64,000 nt of DNA from Bog-756 sp963813525 (GTDB lineage: Bacteria > Actinomycetota > Acidimicrobiia > Acidimicrobiales > RAAP-2). A program made the translations under genes and the position numbers. Positions 6,872 to 14,500 of this stretch are shown here, in pieces. How positions within the stretch are numbered: the stretch's first letter is position 1; each line of letters starts with the position of its first letter. Location: contig CAWEZI010000005.1 of assembly GCA_963813525.1 (NCBI GenBank), forward strand, positions 310,001 to 374,000. The letters run 5' to 3'. The notes beneath the pieces are model-generated. The model did not search any database. It had not been told where the DNA came from and worked only from the letters and a program-made list of their open reading frames with translations.

Positions 6872-9016
6872 ATGATCGAGGAAAACCACCCGACCAATCG
6901 CTACGGCAACACGGTGGCCGTCGACCAACCGGTACCGCTGGCCAAAAGACCACGGGTATTCACCCGGGCACGGATTGCTGCCCTGCTGATGATCTTCGTC
7001 CTATTGACGGGACTTACCTACCTGCGAGTCTCGTCCAGCCCGGGAACGGTCTCGGTCCCTCAGGGGGCACACGCCGGCCAGCTGACCATGCACCCGTGCA
7101 CCTATCCCACCGAGAGCGGCGGCTACCGCGCCGACTGCGGAACGCTCGTCGTGCCCGAGGACCGGGCAGACCCTCGGTCGCGGCTGATCGCCGTGCCGGT
7201 GACCCGGATCCTGGCTCACTCATCCCACCCCTTGGCCCCAATCTTCCATCTCAACGGCGGCCCGGGCATAACCAACATGACGTTTCCCCAAGCGAGCCGC
7301 TTGGTTGCCCAGCACGATGTCGTCATGGTCGGCTACCGCGGCGTCGACGGTTCTTCGGTGCTGAACTGTCCCGAGGTGACGGCGGCGCTGGAGACCTCCG
7401 CTGATTACCTCGGCAAAGCGTCGCTGAGGGCGTACTCCCAGGCCTTCGCCTCGTGCGCGAAGCGGCTTGAGCGAAGCGGCGTAGACCTCGCCGGCTACAC
7501 GCTGGCGGAGCAGGCCGACGACATCCAGGCCGCTCGGGTCGCGCTCGACTACAAGCGCATCGACCTGCTCAGCGAGAGCGCCGGGACCCGTCTGGCCATG
7601 ATCTACCAGTGGCGGTACCCGAACAGTGTCGACCGCTCGGTGATGGTCGGGGTCAACCCGCCCGGAAACTTCATCTACAGCGGAGCCGAGATCGACCAGG
7701 GGATCGAGCATTACTCGGCGCTGTGCGCGCAGCAGCCTGCCTGCCGCGCCCGCACCGGCAACCTCGCCGCCAGCGTGAAGCACACGGCGGCAGACATGCC
7801 GAGCAGTTGGTTGTCCCTGCCGATCAAGCCGGGCAACGCCCTGGTCGGGACGTTCCTCGGGCTCACGGAGGCCAACTCGAACAGCGGTTCGATACTGTCC
7901 GGGCCGATGACCCTCGACTCGTGGATCTCCGCCGCCCATGGCGATCCGAGCGGCCTGTGGCTGCTCTCGTGGCTGTCCGAAGTCGTCCTCCCCCAGTCGT
8001 TCACCTGGGGCGAGTTGGCAAGCATCGGGATGGCCGACGCGCAGCCCGTCGAGCGCTATTTCAGCTCCGGCGCGGACCGGGGCTCGATCATCGGCAATCC
8101 CCTCGGGGAGTTCTTGTGGGGGGCAGGAGGCATGGCTCACGCCTGGCCGGCCAACCCGGGCGAGAACCAGTACACCAGCGTGCAGAACTCGAGCGTCCCA
8201 ACGCTGCTCATCGGCGGGAAGCTCGACTTCGAAACACCGGCCCAGAACGCCACGAAGGAGCTGCTGCCGCACCTCTCCAACGGGCATCAGGTCATCCTGT
8301 CCGGGCTCGGGCACGTGGACGACTTCGACGCCTACGAGCCGAGCGCCAGCACGCAGCTACTGACCACGTTCTACGCCACCGGCCAGGTTGACACGTCCGG
8401 CTACACCCCGAACGTTGTCAGCTTCACCACACCGCAATCGCAGGCCGCCATTGCCAAGGACATCCTTGGGTTCATGATCGGCTTCGCCTTGTTGGCAGTG
8501 ATCTGGCTCGTGGTGTTGGCGATCCGGATCCGCCGCCGAGGCGGTACCGGCCGCAAGACGGGCGCATGGATCCGTTCGGCCGGTCCGATCGTGTTCGGAC
8601 TCGGCGGATGGTTCTTCGGCGAACTGTTGGTACTGCGGTTCTGGCCGAGCCGGGCGGTCCCCGACCAGCTGCTGGCAGGGGTCTCGATCGCGGTGCCGAT
8701 CTGGCTCGGGGTCTACGCCGGCTGGGTGCGCGCCGACACGCCGAAGGCGATGCGGGCCAAGGGCATCGGTGCCGCGGCTGTCGGTGCGGTGGCCGGAGCC
8801 GCATTCGGTTTCCACGCGATCAGCGGGCAGATGGCGTTGATCACGACGATCATCGGTGCGGCGGTCGTGTCGAACCTGAGCCTGCTCGTGCTCGACATCT
8901 GGACCGAGCGGGCCGCCCCCCGGGAAACGACCGCTCCGGCGGTGGATCTGCCGGAGACGGAGCACCTGGAGACGGAGCACCTGGAGACGGAGCACCTGGA
9001 GCCGGCCCTGTACTGA
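6872..9016 (+). CDS. Membrane-anchored alpha/beta hydrolase (TAP-like peptidase type) with chimeric N-terminus
   Basis: The protein has 714 residues. Residues 1-18 (MIEENHPTNRYGNTVAVD) copy the start of the upstream ABC ATPase. A hydrophobic signal/anchor (about 32-50) is followed by a secreted alpha/beta hydrolase domain of the tripeptidyl/proline aminopeptidase group: oxyanion NGGPG, nucleophile elbow LLSESAGT (Ser replaces the usual first Gly), acid GGKLDFETPAQ and catalytic His in GLGHVDD. The C-terminal 180 residues contain four membrane segments and three perfect ETEHL repeats. The start has its own AGGAAAGGAAG site. Location after the transporter suggests it processes or degrades the exported compound outside the membrane. 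Catalysis is likely, but the exact substrate is unknown. Confidence 0.88.
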   Translation: MIEENHPTNRYGNTVAVDQPVPLAKRPRVFTRARIAALLMIFVLLTGLTYLRVSSSPGTVSVPQGAHAGQLTMHPCTYPTESGGYRADCGTLVVPEDRADPRSRLIAVPVTRILAHSSHPLAPIFHLNGGPGITNMTFPQASRLVAQHDVVMVGYRGVDGSSVLNCPEVTAALETSADYLGKASLRAYSQAFASCAKRLERSGVDLAGYTLAEQADDIQAARVALDYKRIDLLSESAGTRLAMIYQWRYPNSVDRSVMVGVNPPGNFIYSGAEIDQGIEHYSALCAQQPACRARTGNLAASVKHTAADMPSSWLSLPIKPGNALVGTFLGLTEANSNSGSILSGPMTLDSWISAAHGDPSGLWLLSWLSEVVLPQSFTWGELASIGMADAQPVERYFSSGADRGSIIGNPLGEFLWGAGGMAHAWPANPGENQYTSVQNSSVPTLLIGGKLDFETPAQNATKELLPHLSNGHQVILSGLGHVDDFDAYEPSASTQLLTTFYATGQVDTSGYTPNVVSFTTPQSQAAIAKDILGFMIGFALLAVIWLVVLAIRIRRRGGTGRKTGAWIRSAGPIVFGLGGWFFGELLVLRFWPSRAVPDQLLAGVSIAVPIWLGVYAGWVRADTPKAMRAKGIGAAAVGAVAGAAFGFHAISGQMALITTIIGAAVVSNLSLLVLDIWTERAAPRETTAPAVDLPETEHLETEHLETEHLEPALY
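8954..8998 (+). repeat. Three perfect 15-bp tandem repeats in the hydrolase C-terminus
   Basis: GAGACGGAGCACCTG is repeated three times without error and encodes ETEHL x3 in the acidic cytoplasmic tail of the hydrolase. Perfect copies at DNA level suggest recent slippage. Confidence 0.9.
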
Positions 9017-9027
9017 GCGCCCGCGCG

Positions 9028-9058
9028 CGTCGGGGAATCCTTGGAGGATTCCCCGACG
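9028..9058 (+). terminator. 13-bp perfect stem-loop after the ABC/hydrolase operon
   Basis: CGTCGGGGAATCC and GGATTCCCCGACG pair perfectly around a TTGGA loop, 12 bp after the hydrolase stop codon. No T-run follows, which is common for actinobacterial terminators. The following 138 bp up to 9196 show no gene. Confidence 0.75.
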
Positions 9059-9196
9059 ACGGCGCGTGTGATGGCGAGTGACGCACGAGCATACGAGCAT
9101 GTGATCGTGGCGAGCAATGGCACCATGATCACGATGCGTGGGGGTGATGGCGATGGCCGAAAGTCCACTTCCGACCGCGTAGCGAAGATCGTGAGG

Positions 9197-9577
9197 CTAC
9201 CGGATCAATCGCACTCGGACGGGTAGCTCGAGGCTGGCCCAGGCCCGATCCGCGGTTAGGACTTCGGCTGGCGTACTGCGAACTGCGAGCGCCAGGCAGC
9301 AGCGGTCTCCAAGCGACAGCGAGCGCCCACCGTTGATGGAGCGCAGCGCCCCGGCCAGCTCGGCATCGGCCTCGGAAACCGGTTCGATGGTGACGCCAGC
9401 GGCGGCAAGCAATTCGCGGACTCGTCTGATGTCGATGTCGGCGTCAACCAGCTTCCCGATGATCTCAGCCAGGTTCGCCGTTCCGAGGGTGGCCGAGGCG
9501 ATCGCGGCGGCAACGACATCGGCGCCTGGCTCATCGTGAACGAGCGCTAGCACGGCCGAAGCGTCCAAGACCGTCAT
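9197..9577 (-). CDS. vapC: VapC-type PIN-domain ribonuclease toxin
   Basis: This 126-residue PIN domain starts TVLDASAVLALVHDEPG (first acidic residue D5) and has the middle Glu in TANLAEI. The Asp in SLGDRCCLALA and the D of LTADRAW are the remaining catalytic acids. Toxins of this type cleave RNA, usually tRNA or rRNA, when free of antitoxin. The start codon overlaps the stop of the upstream antitoxin by 4 bp (ATGA), the usual arrangement. The pair sits near the right end of the proposed island and could stabilise it. Confidence 0.92.
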   Translation of the reverse strand: MTVLDASAVLALVHDEPGADVVAAAIASATLGTANLAEIIGKLVDADIDIRRVRELLAAAGVTIEPVSEADAELAGALRSINGGRSLSLGDRCCLALAVRSTPAEVLTADRAWASLELPVRVRLIR

Positions 9578-9816
9578 TCAGCAGCCGCGGCCAGCCGACG
9601 GTCGGCAATCAGCTCATCGACGAGCGAGCGCTCCTTGGGGACCGCAGACGCCAATCGCCGCAGCTCGGCAACCGCGTCCTGCTGACGCTCAAGCACAAGC
9701 CGCTGACCGGCGACGTGGAGATGGAGCCGATCCCCTGGAGCGAGTCCAAGTGCACTCCGGATGTCGGCCGGGATGACGACCCGACCCTGCTGACCAAGAA
9801 CCAAAGTGGCATCCAT
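9574..9816 (-). CDS. vapB: AbrB/SpoVT-type VapB antitoxin
   Basis: This 80-residue antitoxin begins with a swapped-hairpin DNA-binding domain (LVLGQQGRVVIPADIRSALGL..GDRL) and ends in an acidic/helical tail that should wrap the PIN toxin. I chose the ATG at 9816 because the AbrB domain starts directly after it; longer readings add an unrelated segment from the adjacent repeat. The pair is autoregulated in known systems. Confidence 0.9.
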   Translation of the reverse strand: MDATLVLGQQGRVVIPADIRSALGLAPGDRLHLHVAGQRLVLERQQDAVAELRRLASAVPKERSLVDELIADRRLAAAAE

Positions 9817-9969
9817 GGGTCGAGTATGCCACGATGATCCGGTCTGTGCCACACGGTGGGCTGGTCCTCGCCAGCTGATCCCAACTGGAAAAAGCCGGGG
9901 GATCCAAAGAGGGGTCTTCTGCCCATGGTGTGGAGCCTGCACAAAATCGACCTGGTAGCCGTCGCGGCT

Positions 9970-10167
9970 GTGAGAACCGCCGTGAGAACCAAACGACTGC
10001 AAACCGTGGAAAGTGGAAGAGAATGATGGTCAGTGCTGGTTAAATGAAATCGAATAACATCCCAGGTCAGGGTGCGAGAATGTGCTCAGTGGGTAGTAAC
10101 GGTATACAGCAGATAGAGGGCACTCCAGATCTACGGATCAGAAGTTTGCAGGTTCGAATCCTGCCGA
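9970..10167 (+). repeat. 198-bp direct repeat, copy 2, with tRNA-Arg(ACG)-like end
   Basis: This is the same length as copy 1, with no gap in the alignment. It starts with two GTGAGAACC words and ends with the 41-bp tRNA-like core at 10127-10167. A partial D-arm-like word (GATAGAG, 10112-10118) precedes the core. The sequence after the core differs completely from that after copy 1, as expected of two junctions. Confidence 0.75.
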
Positions 10168-10207
10168 TCAACGATCGGTTGCGCACCCTTGAGAAACTAA
10201 AGCTATA

Positions 10208-10224
10208 ACTTGATATTGTCAAGT
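10208..10224. promoter_or_regulatory. ACTTGA-N5-TCAAGT palindrome, candidate HxlR operator
   Basis: A perfect 6-bp inverted repeat with a 5-bp spacer lies 15 bp before the GTG start of the HxlR gene in an AT-rich stretch. Autoregulation through such a palindrome is common for winged-helix regulators. Confidence 0.55.
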
Positions 10225-10239
10225 ATTAGGGTGAAACGT

Positions 10240-10869
10240 GTGAAGTCCTACGGCCAGTACTGCGCCATCGCTCGAGGTCTCGACGTAGTCGGAGATCGGT
10301 GGACCCTGCTCATCGTGCGCGAGCTCCTCAACGGTCCCCGCCGCTACCGCGAGCTACAGGACGGCCTTACCGGCATAGCCACCAACCTGCTGGCCGACAG
10401 GCTCCGCCACCTTGAGCAACACGCCGTAGTGGACCGCGACAGTCGTGGCATGTACAAACTGACGAAATGGGGTCAGGGCCTGGTAGGGCCCATCTACGCA
10501 CTGGCCCGGTGGGCCGGCCCGCTCATGGCCGAGCCGGCCGGCGATGACCAGTTCCGCAGCTCCTGGCTAGTGCCCGTCGTGGCTGGCATCTTCGGGGGAG
10601 TCGACCCGAGCCGACCTGACACCACGATGGAGATCCACACCGGCGAAAGTCCGATGACCGTCGTTTCGACCAGAGGTCGGCTGGAGGTTCAACCAGGACC
10701 GGCCGACCGCCCCGACCTCGTTATCTCAGGACCACCAGAGGGAGTCGTCGGCCTCCTCGCCGGCACGCTCGACAAAGCCGGAGCATCCGAACGCGGAGTT
10801 TTGGTCCAGGGAGACACTCGACGCCTCGCCCGCCTCAGAGGAACCAGCCGTACACGTAGCGCGTCGTGA
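10240..10869 (+). CDS. HxlR-family regulator with C-terminal SCP2-like domain
   Basis: The protein has 209 residues. It starts KSYGQYCAIARGLDVVGDRWTLLI, the standard HxlR winged-helix opening (conserved Cys at about residue 7), and runs to about residue 105. The C-terminal 100 residues (VSTRGRLEVQPGPADRPDLVISGPPEGVVGLLAG) match the pattern of SCP2-type lipid-binding domains that some actinobacterial HxlR proteins carry. I chose the GTG at 10240 because it starts the conserved block and AGGGTG lies 6 bp upstream; a GTG at 10231 is also possible. It is the first gene after the repeat and converges with the SMP-30-like gene. It probably senses a hydrophobic ligand. Confidence 0.88.
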   Translation: MKSYGQYCAIARGLDVVGDRWTLLIVRELLNGPRRYRELQDGLTGIATNLLADRLRHLEQHAVVDRDSRGMYKLTKWGQGLVGPIYALARWAGPLMAEPAGDDQFRSSWLVPVVAGIFGGVDPSRPDTTMEIHTGESPMTVVSTRGRLEVQPGPADRPDLVISGPPEGVVGLLAGTLDKAGASERGVLVQGDTRRLARLRGTSRTRSAS

Positions 10870-10896
10870 TTCACCCCCAATCGGCTGGGCGGCTGC

Positions 10897-11835
10897 TCAG
10901 CGGATAGTCATCAGGTTTGCCCACCACCTGGGTTCGGGCCGGAACGGGGTGGCTGCCCGGCCGATGGCGTCGGTGTCGAACCGGTATGCCAAGCCTGCGG
11001 CGGGCTGGGCTCGGCGTTGCTCGTCGCTCCAGCCTTCCGTGGCGGTGGTGACGAAGAGTCGATCAAGTCTTGGGCCCCCGAAGGCGCAGGAGGTGCACTG
11101 AGGGGTAGGGACGCGCAGTACTTCGCGCAACAGACCGTCAGAGGCGTAGCGGTGGACCCGTCCGCCGCCGTAGATGGCCACCCAGATATCGCCGTTGGCG
11201 TCGACGGTGAGGCCATCGGGCGCCCCGACCTCTTGGGGGAGGGTGGCCAGCACACGACCATTTGAAATAGTGGCCTTTTCTGCATGGAACTCGAAGGCAT
11301 GAATGACGCGTGGTCCGCTATCGGCCAGATACATAGTGGCGCCGCCCGGGCTCCATCCCAGGCCGTTCGAAATGGTCAGGTCCCCGAGCACCAGTTCGAC
11401 CTGGCCGTCGCCGTCGAGGCGGTAAAGAGCCCCACCGCCAGTATGGAAGTCTTCGGCCACGGTGCCCGCCCAAAAGCGACCTTGAGGGTCACAGGCGCCG
11501 TCGTTCATCCTTGTACCCTCGGGGGCGACGTTTGCAATTGGGTGGAGGTCCCCTTGTGCGGACAGGTGCATGAGGCCCTGGCCCGCAGCCACGATCCAGC
11601 CATCGTCGTCCTGCACGGGCGCAACGGCGCCCACCGTGCCGGGGACCTGATAGGCACGCACCAGGTCCAGCCCACCGTCCTCGTCGATGCGGCCGCGATA
11701 GATCCGGCCCAGCAGGATATCCACGGCCAATATCTCATTCCGGCGCGAATCCCACCTCAGACCTTCGCCAAGCACGGCTTGGGTGAATGTGCACGCCACC
11801 GCCTCGCCTGTCACGACGGGATCGATTCCGAACAC
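10897..11835 (-). CDS. SMP-30/gluconolactonase/LRE-family protein
   Basis: This 312-residue six-bladed beta-propeller shows the family's metal and substrate residues: GEGLRWD (metal Glu), TRMNDGACDPQGRFWAGT (Asn/Asp and the WAGT strand), ISNGLGWSPGG and APDGLTVDANGDIWVA. Members hydrolyse sugar or other lactones, or organophosphates, with a divalent metal. There is no signal peptide, so it should be cytoplasmic. It is downstream of the FAD oxidoreductase on the same strand with an 80-bp gap and may be co-transcribed with it. Confidence 0.9.
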   Translation of the reverse strand: MFGIDPVVTGEAVACTFTQAVLGEGLRWDSRRNEILAVDILLGRIYRGRIDEDGGLDLVRAYQVPGTVGAVAPVQDDDGWIVAAGQGLMHLSAQGDLHPIANVAPEGTRMNDGACDPQGRFWAGTVAEDFHTGGGALYRLDGDGQVELVLGDLTISNGLGWSPGGATMYLADSGPRVIHAFEFHAEKATISNGRVLATLPQEVGAPDGLTVDANGDIWVAIYGGGRVHRYASDGLLREVLRVPTPQCTSCAFGGPRLDRLFVTTATEGWSDEQRRAQPAAGLAYRFDTDAIGRAATPFRPEPRWWANLMTIR

Positions 11836-11915
11836 AACAGCTCAACTGCAGCGGTATGCCTCATGGCCAGCAAGCAGGGCGGAGGGCATCTCGATCTCCA
11901 ACCAGTGGAAGGGCG

Positions 11916-13340
11916 CTACTCATCTGGCCCGAGATAGCTCCACACGGGGGGAAAGCGGCCGATGTCGAGTTCCGAGCAGATTTTTTGAGCTGCCATGGTG
12001 ATTCCCTCGGTGAAGGTGGGAAAGGCGAAAGGAAGTTCTGCAACTTGTTCGACGGTCATCCGCGCCGCCATACAGGCCACCACAACCTGGATGATTTCCG
12101 CGGAATACTCCCCCAGCACGTGCGCGCCGAGGATGGTTGTGTCGTTTCGGTCGGCGATGAGTTTGCAGAATCCCTCCTCGCGGCCATCTGCCACCGGCCG
12201 CAGCAGGTCGTCATACCGTGCAATCCCCACTGCGATGTCGTGACGGCGGGCCGCTATGGGCTCGGTGAGGCCGACCCCGCCGTACTCCGGATCCGTGAAG
12301 CTGGCGCTTGGCACGACGTCGTAGCTGACCCGGCGGGTCGGGCCCAGAAGAGCGTTCTCAGCAGCAACGCGGCCCTCGAGACGGGCCACCTGGACCAGCA
12401 TGGATCGGCCGTTGACGTCGCCCGGGGCGAAGACGTGATCGACTTCGGTGCGTAGGTAATCGTCGACCGGGATTCCCTCCCGTTGGGCCTTGATTCCCGC
12501 GGCCCCGAGTGCCAACCGTTCGATATTGGGGGGCCATCCAACGGCAAAAAACACCGCCTCCACGGTGGTCTTTCCCTCTCCAGAGGAGCTCGCGTGGTGG
12601 ACGATGAGCTGACCTTGTTGAGATCGTATGGCGTTCACCATGGTGTCGGTGTGCGTTTCGATGCCCTTGCGCTGGAACGCCCGTTCCAGTTCAACGGAGA
12701 CGGCTGGGTCGGCGTGCGGCACAATTGCCGGACTCGCTTCGAACAGACTGACGAGGGTGCCCAGGTCAGCCAAAATCGAGGCGATCTGACAGCCGGTGTC
12801 GGCTGCGCCGACGACGGCAGCGGCAGCAGGTAGGGCTGTGAGGGATCGAAGATCACTGTAGGTAAGGGCATGTTCGCTCCCGGGGATGTCCAGGCTTCCG
12901 GCATGTCCCCCGACGGCCAGGATTATGCGCTCCGCCCGCCAAGTGCGGCCATCGTTGGCAGTGAGCGTGTAGGGATCGGTGAAATGGGCGGGTCCCAGGT
13001 GCTCGACAAGGTCGATGCCGTTGTGGCGCAACTGGTCGGCTAGGTGTTTCTTCTCGAAGGCGTGGCGGGCCACCCGATCGCTGTTGGCCAGGATGGCCTC
13101 GAGGTTGGGCCGCGGAGGAGGCCCCTCGAGCCCAAAAGTTGACCACGAGGTCCAGTCGCGGGCCAGTCTGGCTGCGCGAGCCAGGGTGCGCACTGGCCCC
13201 GGTCCCCGGTTGAGGTTGGTACCGCCCACCTGGTCGGCCTCGAGCAGGGTGACCCGCGCGCCCAGGTGGCGCGCCTGGACCGCAGCAGTGACGCCGGCAG
13301 GGCCACCCCCGACTATGAGTAGGTCAATCTCGTTGGTCAT
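11916..13340 (-). CDS. FAD-dependent pyridine nucleotide-disulphide oxidoreductase family protein lacking redox cysteines
   Basis: This 474-residue protein has the dihydrolipoamide/mercuric reductase architecture: an N-terminal FAD Rossmann motif (DLLIVGGGPAG), an NAD(P)-binding motif (AAVVGAADTGCQIAS), the second FAD motif (DHVFAPGDVNG) and a C-terminal dimerisation domain. The active-site segment reads GGTNLNRGPGP, so both cysteines of the C-x4-C disulphide (positions 42 and 47) are replaced by Asn and Pro. The catalytic His of the usual HPT-SE motif is Phe (FPTFTEG). It cannot work as a disulphide reductase; a quinone or small-molecule oxidoreductase role is possible. Substrate unknown. 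Confidence 0.9.
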   Translation of the reverse strand: MTNEIDLLIVGGGPAGVTAAVQARHLGARVTLLEADQVGGTNLNRGPGPVRTLARAARLARDWTSWSTFGLEGPPPRPNLEAILANSDRVARHAFEKKHLADQLRHNGIDLVEHLGPAHFTDPYTLTANDGRTWRAERIILAVGGHAGSLDIPGSEHALTYSDLRSLTALPAAAAVVGAADTGCQIASILADLGTLVSLFEASPAIVPHADPAVSVELERAFQRKGIETHTDTMVNAIRSQQGQLIVHHASSSGEGKTTVEAVFFAVGWPPNIERLALGAAGIKAQREGIPVDDYLRTEVDHVFAPGDVNGRSMLVQVARLEGRVAAENALLGPTRRVSYDVVPSASFTDPEYGGVGLTEPIAARRHDIAVGIARYDDLLRPVADGREEGFCKLIADRNDTTILGAHVLGEYSAEIIQVVVACMAARMTVEQVAELPFAFPTFTEGITMAAQKICSELDIGRFPPVWSYLGPDE

Positions 13341-13729
13341 GCCGGATGGGTGCGCGTCGCGTCGCGATGCCTAACAGCTAGGGGGCCGCTGTGGTGAGCA
13401 GTGGCTGTGGCGCTGATGGGTCGTACGCGGTGGGTGGCCACGGAGTGCGTCTTCGAGGTGTCGAACGGTTCATCGACCGCTCTGCTGCGTGCCGATCGAG
13501 GCCTTGGTGTCGTCATGCTCAACTGTGCGGATCTTGGCCGTTGGGTTCACGGGCTTCGTTGGAGACGTCGGTACCTTCGCTCCAGCGGAGTGGATGGCGG
13601 AGCGCCAGTGGGCCTCCACCATGATCGTGATGACTTGCTCGAGGGGCTCGCCTCGGCCTGTGCGGGAGGCCCACTTGACTGGATGGCGGTTGGTGAGTTG
13701 TCTCGCGATCCGCTGGGTGGGAGCGCCGG
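13341..13729. other. 389-bp intergenic stretch, nothing recognised
   Basis: Readings on both strands were inspected. None has a family signature or a credible start. It may hold the promoter of the FAD oxidoreductase gene, read on the minus strand. Confidence 0.5.
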
Positions 13730-14134
13730 TCAGCTGGCCAGAATCTTCGACTTCTGCGCTTCGAACTCGGCGTCGGTGATGACCCCCCTGTCCTTGAGGT
13801 CGACCAACGTGGACAGCTGGTCGGCGGCGCCTCCGTCGGCTCCGGCCGTCTGGCGGACGTACTGGTCGAAGGCCTTTTGCTGCTGCGCCGCCTGGGCTGC
13901 CGCCCGCTCGTGCATCTTGCCCCCCCTGGCAATGAGGTACACGAACACCCCGAGGAAGGGCAGGATGATCACGAAGATCACCCACAGCGCCTTGGCCAAA
14001 CCGCCCATGTCGTGACTGCGGAAGATGTCGACGAACACCATGATCAGCAGCCATATCCAGATGATGAACAAAAAGAAGTACAGCATCGTCAGAAAGAAAT
14101 CGAGGATTGGGTATTGATAGCTGGCGAGAAGCAC
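13730..14134 (-). CDS. PLDc_N + SHOCT membrane protein (copy 1)
   Basis: This 134-residue protein has two membrane helices (about 10-35 and 47-68) of the PLDc_N type (LFIIWIWLLIMVFVDIFRS ... IILPFLGVFVYLIARG). An Ala/Gln-rich linker (MHERAAAQAAQQQKAFDQYV) and a C-terminal SHOCT domain follow (QLSTLVDLKDRGVITDAEFEAQKSKIL). It is very similar over its full length to the protein at 31870-32265. It is the last gene of a DUF6325-SHOCT-PLDc_N cluster on the minus strand. Function is unknown; SHOCT domains are thought to mediate oligomerisation. Confidence 0.9.
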   Translation of the reverse strand: MLLASYQYPILDFFLTMLYFFLFIIWIWLLIMVFVDIFRSHDMGGLAKALWVIFVIILPFLGVFVYLIARGGKMHERAAAQAAQQQKAFDQYVRQTAGADGGAADQLSTLVDLKDRGVITDAEFEAQKSKILAS

Positions 14135-14206
14135 TCTTTCTCCCTAAGTTAGAGCTGCTGTTTCCAAGGTTCGCCGTCGACGGCAGTCTCGGAAATTGAC
14201 GTCGGT

Positions 14207-14479
14207 TCACGAAGCAAGGATCTTCGCCTTCTGCGTCTCGAACTCGGCGTCGGTGAGGATGCCCTGAGACTTGAGATCGGCGAGGTCCTTCAGCTGTGCG
14301 ACGGGATCTCGAGCGGGCGCCGCTGCCGCCGGCGGAGGGGCGTACTGTTGTTGTTGCACAGGCTGCGGCTCGTTTTGTTGTGCCCAGCGATTCCCCTGCC
14401 GACGCGAGACTCGGTTCGACACGGCTGTTGCCGTTCCGGCTACGACTGCGGTGCGTGCGATGCCCCTGAGAAGTGGCAT
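14207..14479 (-). CDS. Short SHOCT-domain protein (copy 1)
   Basis: This 90-residue protein has an N-terminal segment rich in Arg/Ala/Val (GIARTAVVAGTATAVSNRVSRR), a Gln/Pro/Ala linker and a SHOCT domain (QLKDLADLKSQGILTDAEFETQKAKIL). It is paralogous to the protein at 44214-44489, which likewise follows a DUF6325 gene. The gap to the upstream DUF6325 gene is only 21 bp, so the two form an operon. Function unknown. Confidence 0.88.
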   Translation of the reverse strand: MPLLRGIARTAVVAGTATAVSNRVSRRQGNRWAQQNEPQPVQQQQYAPPPAAAAPARDPVAQLKDLADLKSQGILTDAEFETQKAKILAS

Positions 14480-14500
14480 GTCTCCTCTTTCTTCGTTCGA

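Larger units (their letters stand above)
9817..10239. other. 423-bp non-coding stretch with repeat copy 2 and HxlR operator
   Basis: No gene was seen here. It contains the presumed vapBC promoter region, the right copy of the 198-bp repeat (9970-10167) and a short palindrome before the HxlR gene. Confidence 0.6.

Noticed and set aside
9817..10002. A longer VapB antitoxin starting at 10002
   Set aside because: The extra residues come from the 198-bp repeat and have no relation to AbrB-type antitoxins.
1..10239. An integrase or excisionase gene in the proposed island
   Set aside because: No reading with tyrosine- or serine-recombinase motifs was found on either strand; the island call rests only on the repeats.
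13341..13729. A gene between the FAD oxidoreductase and PLDc_N-SHOCT genes
   Set aside because: Candidate readings on both strands lack ribosome sites, known motifs or plausible composition.
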